From positions 1-6,613 of the forward strand of contig JAGXOR010000076.1 of NCBI GenBank assembly GCA_023659785.1: a stretch of 6,613 nt of DNA, in the 5' to 3' direction. Made by a program: the position numbers and the translations under genes. Of the stretch, positions 1 through 6,510 are shown piece by piece. The notes below the pieces were generated by a model, which made no database searches, was not told the origin of the DNA, and saw only the letters and a list, made by a program, of their open reading frames with translations. Each line of letters starts with the position of its first letter. Within the stretch, counting starts at the first letter, position 1. This stretch comes from Methanomicrobia archaeon LH_S13 (GTDB taxonomy: Archaea > Halobacteriota > Syntropharchaeia > Alkanophagales > Methanospirareceae).

Positions 1-930
1 ATCTGGAGCTTCACGGTTGACCTCACTAACCCAACGGTTAGCGTAGGCGTGGACAAGGATACGGTTAACGTCAGCGAGAACGCAACGATAACGGTTACGG
101 CATCTGATACGGTTACAGAGGCAGAGAGTATGATCGTTACGGTAACGGTTGACACAACAAGCGTTAGTCTTACAAGAAATGGAAGCAACTGGACTGGAGT
201 ATTTGCAACTGATGTGGCTGACACATACACGGTAACGGCAAAGGCGACGGATGAGGCTGGAAATAGTGCTATGAATACGACACCACTCAAAGTATTGACA
301 CCATCGAACATCACGTACAGCGATCTGAATGTCGCACCAACGAATGGAACAGCATCGCTGGACATAACGGCGAGTGCAAAGGTAGAGAACGTTGGAGGAG
401 TAGCAGGCGATTACAATGCTTCGTTCAAGGTTAACGAGACAATAGTTGAATGGAGCAATGGAACATTAGCGGCAGGTGCGAACACAACGGTGAGTTTCGA
501 ATATACATTAGGAGCGGGAGAGTACAACGTGACGATAGATGAGCTGACGGCGATAGAAGTGAATGTGACGGAAGTAGTACCAGGAGCACCAAACATAACA
601 GCTTTCAGTCCCACAGATACCACACCAGCTAATGTCACAGGCGAATCCAGAACGTTCAACATCACCGTGAACCAAACAGTGGACGTAAGCTGGCAGATAA
701 ATGGCTCTGTGGTTCAAACAGACACAAGCGTGACCGCAGCATCATACACGAATGCAAGTGCAGTAGTAGGAGTTTGGAACGTATCAGCAATAGCAACAAA
801 TGTCAATGGAACAGCAATGCAGACGTGGACATGGAATGTGACGGAAGCAGTGGCAAAAGGCGATTTCGATAGTGATGGAGACATAGACTTCGATGATTTC
901 GTTGAATTTGCAGGAGTATATATAGATTAA
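1..930 (+). CDS. Surface beta-sandwich protein with C-terminal single EF-hand loop (5' truncated)
   Basis: The frame is open from the first base, so the N-terminus and any signal peptide lie outside the window; 309 residues remain. Counting from the window edge, residues 12-95 look like a bacterial-type Ig domain, 101-190 like a CARDB-type adhesion domain, and 195-283 like the Ig-like domain common in Methanosarcina surface proteins (PNITAFSP at the start, TWTWNVT at the end). Residues 288-299 form one calcium-binding EF-hand loop with acidic residues D288, D290, D292, D294, D296 and D299; this is half of a dockerin, and the protein stops ten residues later. There are about 21 Asn-X-Ser/Thr sequons and no cysteine. 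The role is inferred to be extracellular structure or adhesion; no catalytic motif is seen. The next gene starts 15 bases downstream, so the two are probably co-transcribed. The GTG at 49 is in frame but is unlikely to be the true start. Confidence 0.85.
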   Translation: MWSFTVDLTNPTVSVGVDKDTVNVSENATITVTASDTVTEAESMIVTVTVDTTSVSLTRNGSNWTGVFATDVADTYTVTAKATDEAGNSAMNTTPLKVLTPSNITYSDLNVAPTNGTASLDITASAKVENVGGVAGDYNASFKVNETIVEWSNGTLAAGANTTVSFEYTLGAGEYNVTIDELTAIEVNVTEVVPGAPNITAFSPTDTTPANVTGESRTFNITVNQTVDVSWQINGSVVQTDTSVTAASYTNASAVVGVWNVSAIATNVNGTAMQTWTWNVTEAVAKGDFDSDGDIDFDDFVEFAGVYID

Positions 931-940
931 AGGAGGAGTG
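931..940 (+). promoter_or_regulatory. Ribosome binding site for the 946 gene
   Basis: AGGAGG at 931-936 begins on the base after the upstream stop codon and lies nine bases before the ATG at 946. It fixes that start and supports translation from a shared message. Confidence 0.8.
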
Positions 941-945
941 AAAAA

Positions 946-3900
946 ATGAAAACAAAAGGAGATAAAAAGAGTAGAGGGAGAAGTGGGAGTGTGAAAACGG
1001 CACTTCTTCTCTCTCTTTTAATTTTTAGTGGACTAGCAATAATCAGTATTGGAACGGCGGCAGCGGCACCATCGGTTAGTGTTAGCCCTGCATCTACAAC
1101 AGACCTTTCTCCCGACGATACATTCAGCATTGACGTCCTTGTGGATTCAGTGGATTACAATCTAAGAGCATGCACGTTAGACTTGACATACAATTCGACA
1201 GCGTTTACTGTCGACAGCGTAACATACAAGGATCTACTGGGTGCAAGTACAGATGTTTTAGAATCGCCTGATACGGGTAGAACCGATGGAAGGATAAGAC
1301 ACGGTATTGCACGTAAGACTGCAGTGAATCCAAGCGAACCTGAGTCGGGAACATTCATAACAGTTAACTTCACGGTTAACACCGAAACAGCAGAGGGCAC
1401 TTATGCATTACAGTTGAGTAATGTATCCCTTAAAGACGAGAACAACGACGTGATTCCAGGTGTGGAAGTGACGGACGGTAATGCTATTGTAGGAGCAGAA
1501 ATCCACGACATAAATGTAACAACAGATTATTTAGGTGCAGTCGGTGGGATAAAGATAACACGAGATGGAACGGATGTAGTAGGAGCGGATGAGAACCTGA
1601 CGATTGGCGAGACATACACGATTCGCTACAAACTCGTAAACGAAGGTGACTTCTATGAATCAATAGCAGTGACAGTGAAAATTGACAATGAAACCCTGGA
1701 AACACATACGTATTCACTGACTGCTGGAGATTCTAATACTTACAGTGACGAATGGGACACCACAGAACTTACAGCAGGTGTTTACACCATAACAGTAAGT
1801 GCAAGCATTGCAGACGATGCCAATCCAGCGGATAACGAGCGGACGAGAGATGTAATGCTTGAAACGGCACCAGAACAAGTCCCGGTAAGCGATGCCGAAG
1901 GTGGCTACGAGCCGGATATTGCACTCAGCAGCGCAGGAAATATCTATGTTGCATTCAGAGGATATGCGAGTGAATATGGAGGTATTGATTTCGCAAAGTC
2001 CACGGACGGCGGCGATACTTTCAGCCCGCAGATTCCTGTTGGTGCTGGTGTTGATGGTGAATATGCTGGAGTTGCAGCCTACGATGATAATGTGTACATT
2101 GTCTGGAGTGAAGACTTATACAGTATATACTATGCAAGGTCAACGAACGGAGGCGATAGCTTTAAAGATAAGGTTCAGGTAAATGATGCAGATGGTACAC
2201 TTATTATACCACACGAAAACCTGGGTATAGCAGTTAACAGCAGTGGTGTAATCTATGTCATATGGCCTGGTGATAACCATAACATTCACATCGACAAATC
2301 AATGGACGGGACAACATTCGGCACGGATGCTGTTGTTGCCAATACAACCACCTGGGATAGTAATCCTTCAATTGCGATAGACCGCGATGACAATATTCTC
2401 GTTGCGTGGGACGGTGATGACCACGTGTATTTTGCTAAATCAACAACGGATGGCGGTGCTGCGTTCAGTACACCGGTCCAAGTTGACGATTCTGAAGTGG
2501 CAGAATATCCATCCATAGTGGTTGACCCGGCTGACAGCAGCAAGATATACGTGGCATGGCAAGACAAAAGAAATGTTTATGCAGACATCTACGCTGCAAC
2601 TTCAGATAACGGCGGTGAATCATTTGGCGATGATGTGAAGGTGAACGATGTCGACACAGATACAAATTCTCACCAGAAATACCCGTGCATGGCGGTTAAT
2701 TCCAGCGGTGCAGTCTTCGTAGTGTGGCAGGACGGCAGGAATTACGAAACGTTTGGAAGTGATTACGACGCCTACTTCGCAGGCTCTACTGACGCAGGAA
2801 GTACATTCAGTGCAAACAGGAAGGTGAATCCAAACGAGACCAAAGCCGAAGCTCCAACACTAACGGTGGACAATACCAACGCATTCGTGGCTTGGGAGAA
2901 TACGGATGACGGGAAAATTTACTTCAGGAAGGGCAGTTTGAGCGAGTGGACGCCAGAAGAAGAACAGCCAGACCTGATCGTAACAGAAATCGAACCCAAA
3001 TGTGGCGAGCTGTTCGCAAACGAGAGCAATAATATCACCGCAACGGTCAAGAACAACGGTAGTACGGATGCAGATGCGTTTAATGTGAGTTTCGCTGCTG
3101 ACGGTTTCAGTGATAAAGTAAGCGTTAGCGGGTTAGCCGCAGGTGCAACTGCAACCGTGTATGCCATTGACAACTTGATTAGAAATGCTGGTGACACGGT
3201 GACAATAACGGTAACAGCCGATTGCGATGGTGCGATTAGCGAGTCGAATGATACGAACAATGCAAGAACTTTAAATATGACTGTGGTGAACAATGGCTAC
3301 AAAGGGAAGAGATATACCGGCGGTGCGAACATGACCACCTGGAAGACGTTTGAACTCAATGGTAATCTGACCTATTCACTTGGCGATAGTTATTATCTGA
3401 GTGCATACACATATTCAAACTGGACAACGTACATAGTGAACTGGACAGCAAGCGACCTGTCAGTTCCAGGTACTGCAACCATTAGAGAGGCAAGATTGTA
3501 CGTGCCGTACACGTGGGACAAAGCGGATGTGATGCCTGATGAGGTCAGTTTGACATTCAATGACGAAACGCAAACACTGGATAAGCATTACTCGGATAGA
3601 AAGGGACACGGTTACTACAACTATCCGTATGGAATGCTGGCATACAACGTAACCGCTGATTTCGATGCGAGCAGCAACACCGCAGTGCTTACGAATTCGC
3701 ATCCCGGTGGAAACAACGTATCCATGCGTGGCATGGTTCTGGTGGTGGTGTATGCAGACGAGAGCGAGCCAACGAGGACGATATATATGAACGAGGAATT
3801 CGACATGCTCTACGGCGGCTCTGGTAAGTGCACAACGCCAGCAGAAGCGACTGCTTATGCGCCATTCTCAGGAATGACGATAGAGGATATGAACAACGTA

Positions 3901-4338
3901 ACGAGTGCGAAGTTGATAACAGTGGCTCCAGGTGCGGGACCGAACGAAGGCGAATTGATATTCAACGACCATACATGGAATGGCGTGTGGAATTTCACTA
4001 CTGATGCGCAAATAGGGATTGACGAACACGATGTGACTACGTATTTACAGGCAACCGACAATGAAGCAGGATTCCAGAGCAGTGCCGACTACATGGAAGC
4101 GAGTAATGCGATTCTTGTGGTGACGGCCCCTATTATGAAAGGAGATATCAATGGTGACGGCGAAGTTGACCTAAACGATGCAATATACCTTGCGAAACAC
4201 GTGCTTGGATGGGAAGGATACGAAGAGATATATGCAAACGATGACATCAATGGTAACGGCGAAGTTGACCTAAACGATGCAATATACCTTGCGAAACACG
4301 TGCTTGGATGGGAAGGATACGAGGACATAGATTGCTAG
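946..4338 (+). CDS. Secreted cohesin / CARDB / Asp-box propeller / DUF3344 / dockerin protein
   Basis: This complete 1130-residue protein is an extracellular multidomain scaffold component. It opens with a basic stretch and a hydrophobic helix (about 17-36), with likely signal cleavage near A40/A41. Residues 42-182 read as an archaeal cohesin. Residues 184-307 are CARDB-like. Residues 308-668 form a beta-propeller with six Asp boxes (for example STDGGDTF at 352 and STNGGDSF at 399). Residues 675-781 are a second CARDB domain (PDLIVTEI start, ESNDTNN near the end). Residues 783-1062 match DUF3344 as known in Methanosarcina-type archaea (YKGKRYTGG, EEFDMLYGG, ADYMEASNA). Residues 1065-1130 are a dockerin with calcium loops at D1067 and D1100, exactly 33 residues apart. 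The last residue is Cys. Carrying both a cohesin and a dockerin, it can act as receptor and ligand, probably as an adaptor. The propeller resembles sialidases, but no FRIP motif or catalytic set is seen, so an enzyme role is unsupported. Domain edges are approximate. Confidence 0.93.
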   Translation: MKTKGDKKSRGRSGSVKTALLLSLLIFSGLAIISIGTAAAAPSVSVSPASTTDLSPDDTFSIDVLVDSVDYNLRACTLDLTYNSTAFTVDSVTYKDLLGASTDVLESPDTGRTDGRIRHGIARKTAVNPSEPESGTFITVNFTVNTETAEGTYALQLSNVSLKDENNDVIPGVEVTDGNAIVGAEIHDINVTTDYLGAVGGIKITRDGTDVVGADENLTIGETYTIRYKLVNEGDFYESIAVTVKIDNETLETHTYSLTAGDSNTYSDEWDTTELTAGVYTITVSASIADDANPADNERTRDVMLETAPEQVPVSDAEGGYEPDIALSSAGNIYVAFRGYASEYGGIDFAKSTDGGDTFSPQIPVGAGVDGEYAGVAAYDDNVYIVWSEDLYSIYYARSTNGGDSFKDKVQVNDADGTLIIPHENLGIAVNSSGVIYVIWPGDNHNIHIDKSMDGTTFGTDAVVANTTTWDSNPSIAIDRDDNILVAWDGDDHVYFAKSTTDGGAAFSTPVQVDDSEVAEYPSIVVDPADSSKIYVAWQDKRNVYADIYAATSDNGGESFGDDVKVNDVDTDTNSHQKYPCMAVNSSGAVFVVWQDGRNYETFGSDYDAYFAGSTDAGSTFSANRKVNPNETKAEAPTLTVDNTNAFVAWENTDDGKIYFRKGSLSEWTPEEEQPDLIVTEIEPKCGELFANESNNITATVKNNGSTDADAFNVSFAADGFSDKVSVSGLAAGATATVYAIDNLIRNAGDTVTITVTADCDGAISESNDTNNARTLNMTVVNNGYKGKRYTGGANMTTWKTFELNGNLTYSLGDSYYLSAYTYSNWTTYIVNWTASDLSVPGTATIREARLYVPYTWDKADVMPDEVSLTFNDETQTLDKHYSDRKGHGYYNYPYGMLAYNVTADFDASSNTAVLTNSHPGGNNVSMRGMVLVVVYADESEPTRTIYMNEEFDMLYGGSGKCTTPAEATAYAPFSGMTIEDMNNVTSAKLITVAPGAGPNEGELIFNDHTWNGVWNFTTDAQIGIDEHDVTTYLQATDNEAGFQSSADYMEASNAILVVTAPIMKGDINGDGEVDLNDAIYLAKHVLGWEGYEEIYANDDINGNGEVDLNDAIYLAKHVLGWEGYEDIDC
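1867..2949 (+). repeat. Seven degenerate protein repeats forming an Asp-box (BNR) beta-propeller
   Basis: Within the 946 gene, seven strands of the type (I/V)Y(V/I)(A/V)(F/W) occur near residues 333, 384, 436, 484, 534, 590 and 646, about 48-56 residues apart. Six are followed by an Asp box (S-x-D/N-x-G-x-x-F or a close variant) near residues 351, 398, 451, 498, 552 and 613. The seventh repeat keeps the strand but has only a worn box (GSLSEW near 663). A seven-bladed fold is inferred. The repeats are diverged at DNA level, so this is an old expansion, unlike the dockerin repeats. Confidence 0.7.
4144..4338 (+). repeat. Dockerin tandem repeat, two units of 99-base period (first gene)
   Basis: Units begin at 4144 and 4243. 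Bases 4157-4223 and 4256-4322 are identical over 67 bases, including silent positions, which indicates recent duplication or conversion. Each unit encodes one EF-hand loop (DINGDGEVDLND, DINGNGEVDLND) and a helix ending in GWEGYE. Confidence 0.93.
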
Positions 4339-4363
4339 CTAAAACGAAAAATAATACAAAATT

Positions 4364-4405
4364 GGTGGCTTTTTATTTTTTATCATGCCACCTTTTTATT
4401 TTTTA
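4364..4405 (+). terminator. Hairpin plus T-tract terminator between the two gene clusters
   Basis: GGTGGC at 4364-4369 can pair with GCCACC at 4387-4392 around a 17-base T-rich loop, and the second arm runs straight into TTTTTATTTTTTA. The 14-base string CTTTTTATTTTTTA occurs twice, at 4369-4382 and 4392-4405. This lies 25 bases after the stop of the 946 gene and is the only gap above 30 bases between genes in the window. Archaeal termination relies mainly on the T-tract, so either T-run alone might work. The next gene's promoter must also lie in this gap if it has its own. The T/A-rich run at 4393-4405 could double as a TATA region, but no clear BRE/TATA pair is visible. Confidence 0.6.
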
Positions 4406-4439
4406 ATGTACAAAGCAAAAGGGTGAAAATAGAAACAAA

Positions 4440-4445
4440 GGAGGT
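4440..4445 (+). promoter_or_regulatory. Ribosome binding site for the 4455 gene
   Basis: GGAGGT at 4440-4445 lies nine bases before the ATG at 4455, the same spacing as at the 946 gene. It sets the start and gives a normal signal peptide at once. Confidence 0.8.
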
Positions 4446-4454
4446 AAAAAAAAG

Positions 4455-5048
4455 ATGAAAAAAGAGAAGATTCTGATGACTACGTTGGCAATGATTCTAA
4501 TAGTATCGCTTTTTGTAACAACAATACCAGCGATGGCAATTGCTGGAGTAGCACCAGTTGTAACAAGTCCGTCCGCGAATCCATCTTCTATCCCTGCTGA
4601 TGGAACCACCGTTTCTCAACTCAATGTCACTGTAACGGATGACACTGCCGTGGATACGGCCAAAGTTGACCTCACGCAGATTGGAGGCTCAAAAAAGACA
4701 AAGTATCTCATTGATGATAATAAGTACTCGATAGTGACAAATACGACAGTGGGAACATTACCCAACACTTACTCCTTGCCGGTTAATGCAACAGACATAG
4801 AGGGTAATTCAAACGCAGAAGTATCAATACAGTTGGAAGTGGTATCAAAAGGAGATATTAATGGGGATGGTGTGGTAAACTTAAACGATGCAATATACCT
4901 TGCGAAACACGTAGCTGGATGGGAAGGATACGGAGTAATATATGGAAACGGTGACATCAATGGTAACAGCGAAGTTGACCTAAACGATGCAATATACCTT
5001 GCGAAACACATAGCTGGATGGGAAGGATACGAGGAGATAGGTTGCTAA
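4455..5048 (+). CDS. Small secreted Ig-like domain protein with C-terminal dockerin
   Basis: A 197-residue protein. The N-terminus (KKEK followed by a hydrophobic run, residues 6-30, ending in AMAIA) is a signal peptide with likely cleavage near residue 27 or 30. Residues 33-130 form one beta-sandwich similar to Big_1 or invasin-type domains of archaeal surface proteins (SANPSSIPADGTTVSQLNVT), with a shortened middle. Residues 132-197 are a dockerin with loops at D134 and D167, 33 residues apart. The second loop is unusual: DINGNSEVDLND has Asn and Ser where Asp and Gly are usual at loop positions 5 and 6. There is no cohesin. The only cysteine is the final residue, C197. It is inferred to be a client that plugs into a cohesin such as those encoded next door. 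It opens the second cluster; the next gene starts 15 bases after its stop. The binding partner and the target of the Ig-like domain are unknown. Confidence 0.92.
   Translation: MKKEKILMTTLAMILIVSLFVTTIPAMAIAGVAPVVTSPSANPSSIPADGTTVSQLNVTVTDDTAVDTAKVDLTQIGGSKKTKYLIDDNKYSIVTNTTVGTLPNTYSLPVNATDIEGNSNAEVSIQLEVVSKGDINGDGVVNLNDAIYLAKHVAGWEGYGVIYGNGDINGNSEVDLNDAIYLAKHIAGWEGYEEIGC
4854..5048 (+). repeat. Dockerin tandem repeat (second gene)
   Basis: Units start at 4854 and 4953 with the same 99-base period. The second unit (4953-5048) differs from the second unit of the upstream gene (4243-4338) at only eight of 96 bases by hand count, including the stop codon. It is closer to that unit than to its own first unit over the calcium loop. 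Confidence 0.88.
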
Positions 5049-5052
5049 ATGT

Positions 5053-5057
5053 GGAGG
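5053..5057 (+). promoter_or_regulatory. Ribosome binding site for the 5064 gene
   Basis: GGAGG lies six bases before ATG 5064 and twelve before ATG 5070. It argues against the in-frame ATG at 5049, which precedes it and touches the previous stop codon. Confidence 0.7.
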
Positions 5058-5063
5058 AATAAA

Positions 5064-6482
5064 ATGAAAATGAGAGAAAATAAGAATAAAGGAGTGGGAA
5101 TAATAGCAGTAGCAGTGGCGATAACAATAGTAATGTTCTTAGGTGGTAATACGGCGATTGCAGCTCAAACAACAGCTACTGTATCTATCGGCAATGCAAG
5201 TGCTGCTCCTGGCGAGACAACCACAACTACGGTTATGGCAAACAACGTTACAGACCTTGCGACTTTTGACATAAACGTTTCTTACGACCCATCGGTTGTT
5301 AATGTGACCAGTGCAGAAAATAATCCAGAGCTTGGCATGAATATGAACAACCTTGAACATGCAGGTGATGGATGGGTACGTTTAGTAAACTTCAATATAG
5401 TTTCCGCAGGAGGAGGATTGAGCGGTAATGTCCTGATTTCAACGCTCACATTAGAAGCAGTAGGGGATGCAGGTGATGAAAGCACATTGACAATTGCAAT
5501 TAATACGTTGTCAAATTCAACAGAAGGAGCTATACCTGCGAGTTCTGTTAATGGAACGTTCACAGTATCAGCAGAAGAAGATATAACACCGCCGGAAACC
5601 ACAATAACAGCGGGTCCTACCGGTATAATTGACTACAACGATGTAACATTTAGTTGGACAGGCACAGACGATGTGACACCAACAGCTCAATTGGTGTATT
5701 CGTATAAGCTGGACGGTTCTTGGTCCGCCTGGACATCAGCCACAAGCAAATCCTATACGGACCTATCAAACGGGAATTACACGTTTAGGGTGAAGGCAAA
5801 GGATTTAGCGGACAACGAGGATCCAACGCCAGCAGAGCGAGCTTTTACGGTTTTTGTACCACCGGTTCATGTTTATACGAACGTATCTATCGGCAATGCA
5901 AGTGCTGCTCCTGGTGAGACAACCACAACTACGGTTATGGCAAACAACGTTACAGACCTTGCGATTTTTGACATAAACGTTTCATACGATCCATCGGTTG
6001 TTAGTGTGACGGGGGCAACGAACAATCCTGATCTTGGCACCAACTTGAACAACCTCGAACATGCAGGTGATGGATGGGTACGTTTAGCGAACTTCAATAT
6101 AGTTCCCGAAGGAGGAGGATTGAGCGATAATGTCCTGATTTCAACGCTCACATTAGAAGCAGTAGGGGATGCAGATAATGAAAGCACATTGACAATTACA
6201 ATTAATACATTGTCAAATTCAACAGAAGGGGATATACCTGCAACGGCAGTTAATGGTATATTTACAGTGGGGCTAGTACTGAAAGGCGATATCAACGGGG
6301 ATGATCTTGTGAATCTAAACGATGCAACATACCTTGCGAAACATGTGCTCGGATGGGAAGGATACGAAGTGATATATGCAAACGATGACATCAATGGTGA
6401 CGGTCTTAAGAACCTGAACGATGCAACATACCTTGCGAAACATGTGCTCGGATGGGAAGGATACGAGGAGATAGATTGCTAA
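5064..6482 (+). CDS. Secreted double-cohesin scaffold protein with C-terminal dockerin
   Basis: A 472-residue protein from ATG 5064; ATG 5070 is also possible, and is the start kept in the downstream copy. The signal peptide spans residues 1-34 (RENKNK, then a hydrophobic run, ending AIAA). Residues 36-168 are cohesin 1 and 270-402 cohesin 2, aligned without gaps at an offset of 234 residues; 111 of 129 residues match by hand count. Between them, residues 175-265 form an FN3-like Y_Y_Y-type domain (PPETTI, SYKLDGSWSAW, NYTFRVKAKDLADN). Residues 407-472 are a dockerin with loops at D409 and D442. Loop 1 has Asp in place of the usual Gly at position 6 (DINGDDLVNLND), and loop 2 has Lys at the usually hydrophobic position 8. 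The sole cysteine is the final residue, C472. With two sockets and one plug it can branch or extend an assembly, like an adaptor scaffoldin. It belongs to the cluster starting at 4455; a paralogue follows 28 bases downstream. Confidence 0.93.
   Translation: MKMRENKNKGVGIIAVAVAITIVMFLGGNTAIAAQTTATVSIGNASAAPGETTTTTVMANNVTDLATFDINVSYDPSVVNVTSAENNPELGMNMNNLEHAGDGWVRLVNFNIVSAGGGLSGNVLISTLTLEAVGDAGDESTLTIAINTLSNSTEGAIPASSVNGTFTVSAEEDITPPETTITAGPTGIIDYNDVTFSWTGTDDVTPTAQLVYSYKLDGSWSAWTSATSKSYTDLSNGNYTFRVKAKDLADNEDPTPAERAFTVFVPPVHVYTNVSIGNASAAPGETTTTTVMANNVTDLAIFDINVSYDPSVVSVTGATNNPDLGTNLNNLEHAGDGWVRLANFNIVPEGGGLSDNVLISTLTLEAVGDADNESTLTITINTLSNSTEGDIPATAVNGIFTVGLVLKGDINGDDLVNLNDATYLAKHVLGWEGYEVIYANDDINGDGLKNLNDATYLAKHVLGWEGYEEIDC
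5070..5166 (+). repeat. Signal-peptide segment duplicated at the window end (copy 1)
   Basis: These 97 bases recur at 6511-6613 with no substitutions that I can see. The only difference is six added bases there, an extra GCAGTG unit. See the 6511 gene. Confidence 0.92.
5181..5567 (+). repeat. Cohesin direct repeat, copy 1
   Basis: This 387-base block recurs at 5883-6269 with no insertion or deletion; by hand count about 41 bases differ (about 89% identity). The first 110 bases are nearly identical, while differences crowd at 5302-5355 and 5528-5567. Confidence 0.9.
5883..6269 (+). repeat. Cohesin direct repeat, copy 2
   Basis: Second copy of the 5181-5567 block, offset by 702 bases. It encodes cohesin 2 (VSIGNASAAPGE to VNGIFTV). 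The FN3-like spacer between the copies is not duplicated within the window. Confidence 0.9.
6288..6482 (+). repeat. Dockerin tandem repeat (third gene)
   Basis: Units start at 6288 and 6387, again with a 99-base period. The helix parts (GATGCAACATACCTTGCG through GGATACGA) match exactly between the two units, while the calcium loops differ. The shared ACA and CATGTGCTC variants mark these units as converted within this gene rather than with its neighbours. Confidence 0.88.
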
Positions 6483-6495
6483 AAGCTATTTATTA

Positions 6496-6500
6496 GGAGA
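6496..6500 (+). promoter_or_regulatory. Ribosome binding site for the truncated last gene
   Basis: GGAGA ends ten bases before ATG 6511, in a 28-base gap after the previous stop. It is slightly weaker than the GGAGG sites upstream. Confidence 0.6.
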
Positions 6501-6510
6501 GAAAACGAAA

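Noticed and set aside
49..930. GTG at 49 as the start of a complete first gene
   Set aside because: The frame is open to the window edge with matching beta-sandwich sequence upstream, there is no ribosome binding site before 49, and no signal peptide follows.
1892..2182. A 96-codon plus-strand frame inside the propeller
   Set aside because: It overlaps a well-supported gene in another frame, lacks recognisable domains and is a shadow of that gene.
1867..2949. A sialidase enzyme
   Set aside because: Asp boxes occur in many non-enzymatic propellers; the FRIP motif and a clear catalytic residue set are not visible.
2919..3293. A 124-codon minus-strand frame
   Set aside because: It lies antisense to the second CARDB domain and its Val/Ser/Leu-rich translation reflects the Thr/Asn-rich sense strand.
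4144..4338. Regular repeats with a 99-base period that might suggest a CRISPR-like or other non-coding array
   Set aside because: The period is exactly 33 codons, the frame is kept, and the units encode dockerin EF-hand loops. There are no unique spacers.
4339..4454. A small RNA or tRNA gene in the gap
   Set aside because: Apart from the single terminator hairpin the gap is A/T-rich and shows no cloverleaf or other conserved fold.
4089..6394. Minus-strand open frames over the dockerin regions that share peptides such as YPSHPSTCFARY
   Set aside because: They are the reverse strand of the repeated dockerin DNA, so their similarity comes from the plus-strand repeats. None has a convincing ribosome binding site or known domain.
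946..6482. A true cellulosome for polysaccharide breakdown
   Set aside because: No glycoside hydrolase, carbohydrate esterase or recognisable carbohydrate-binding module is encoded; only the cohesin-dockerin principle is shared.
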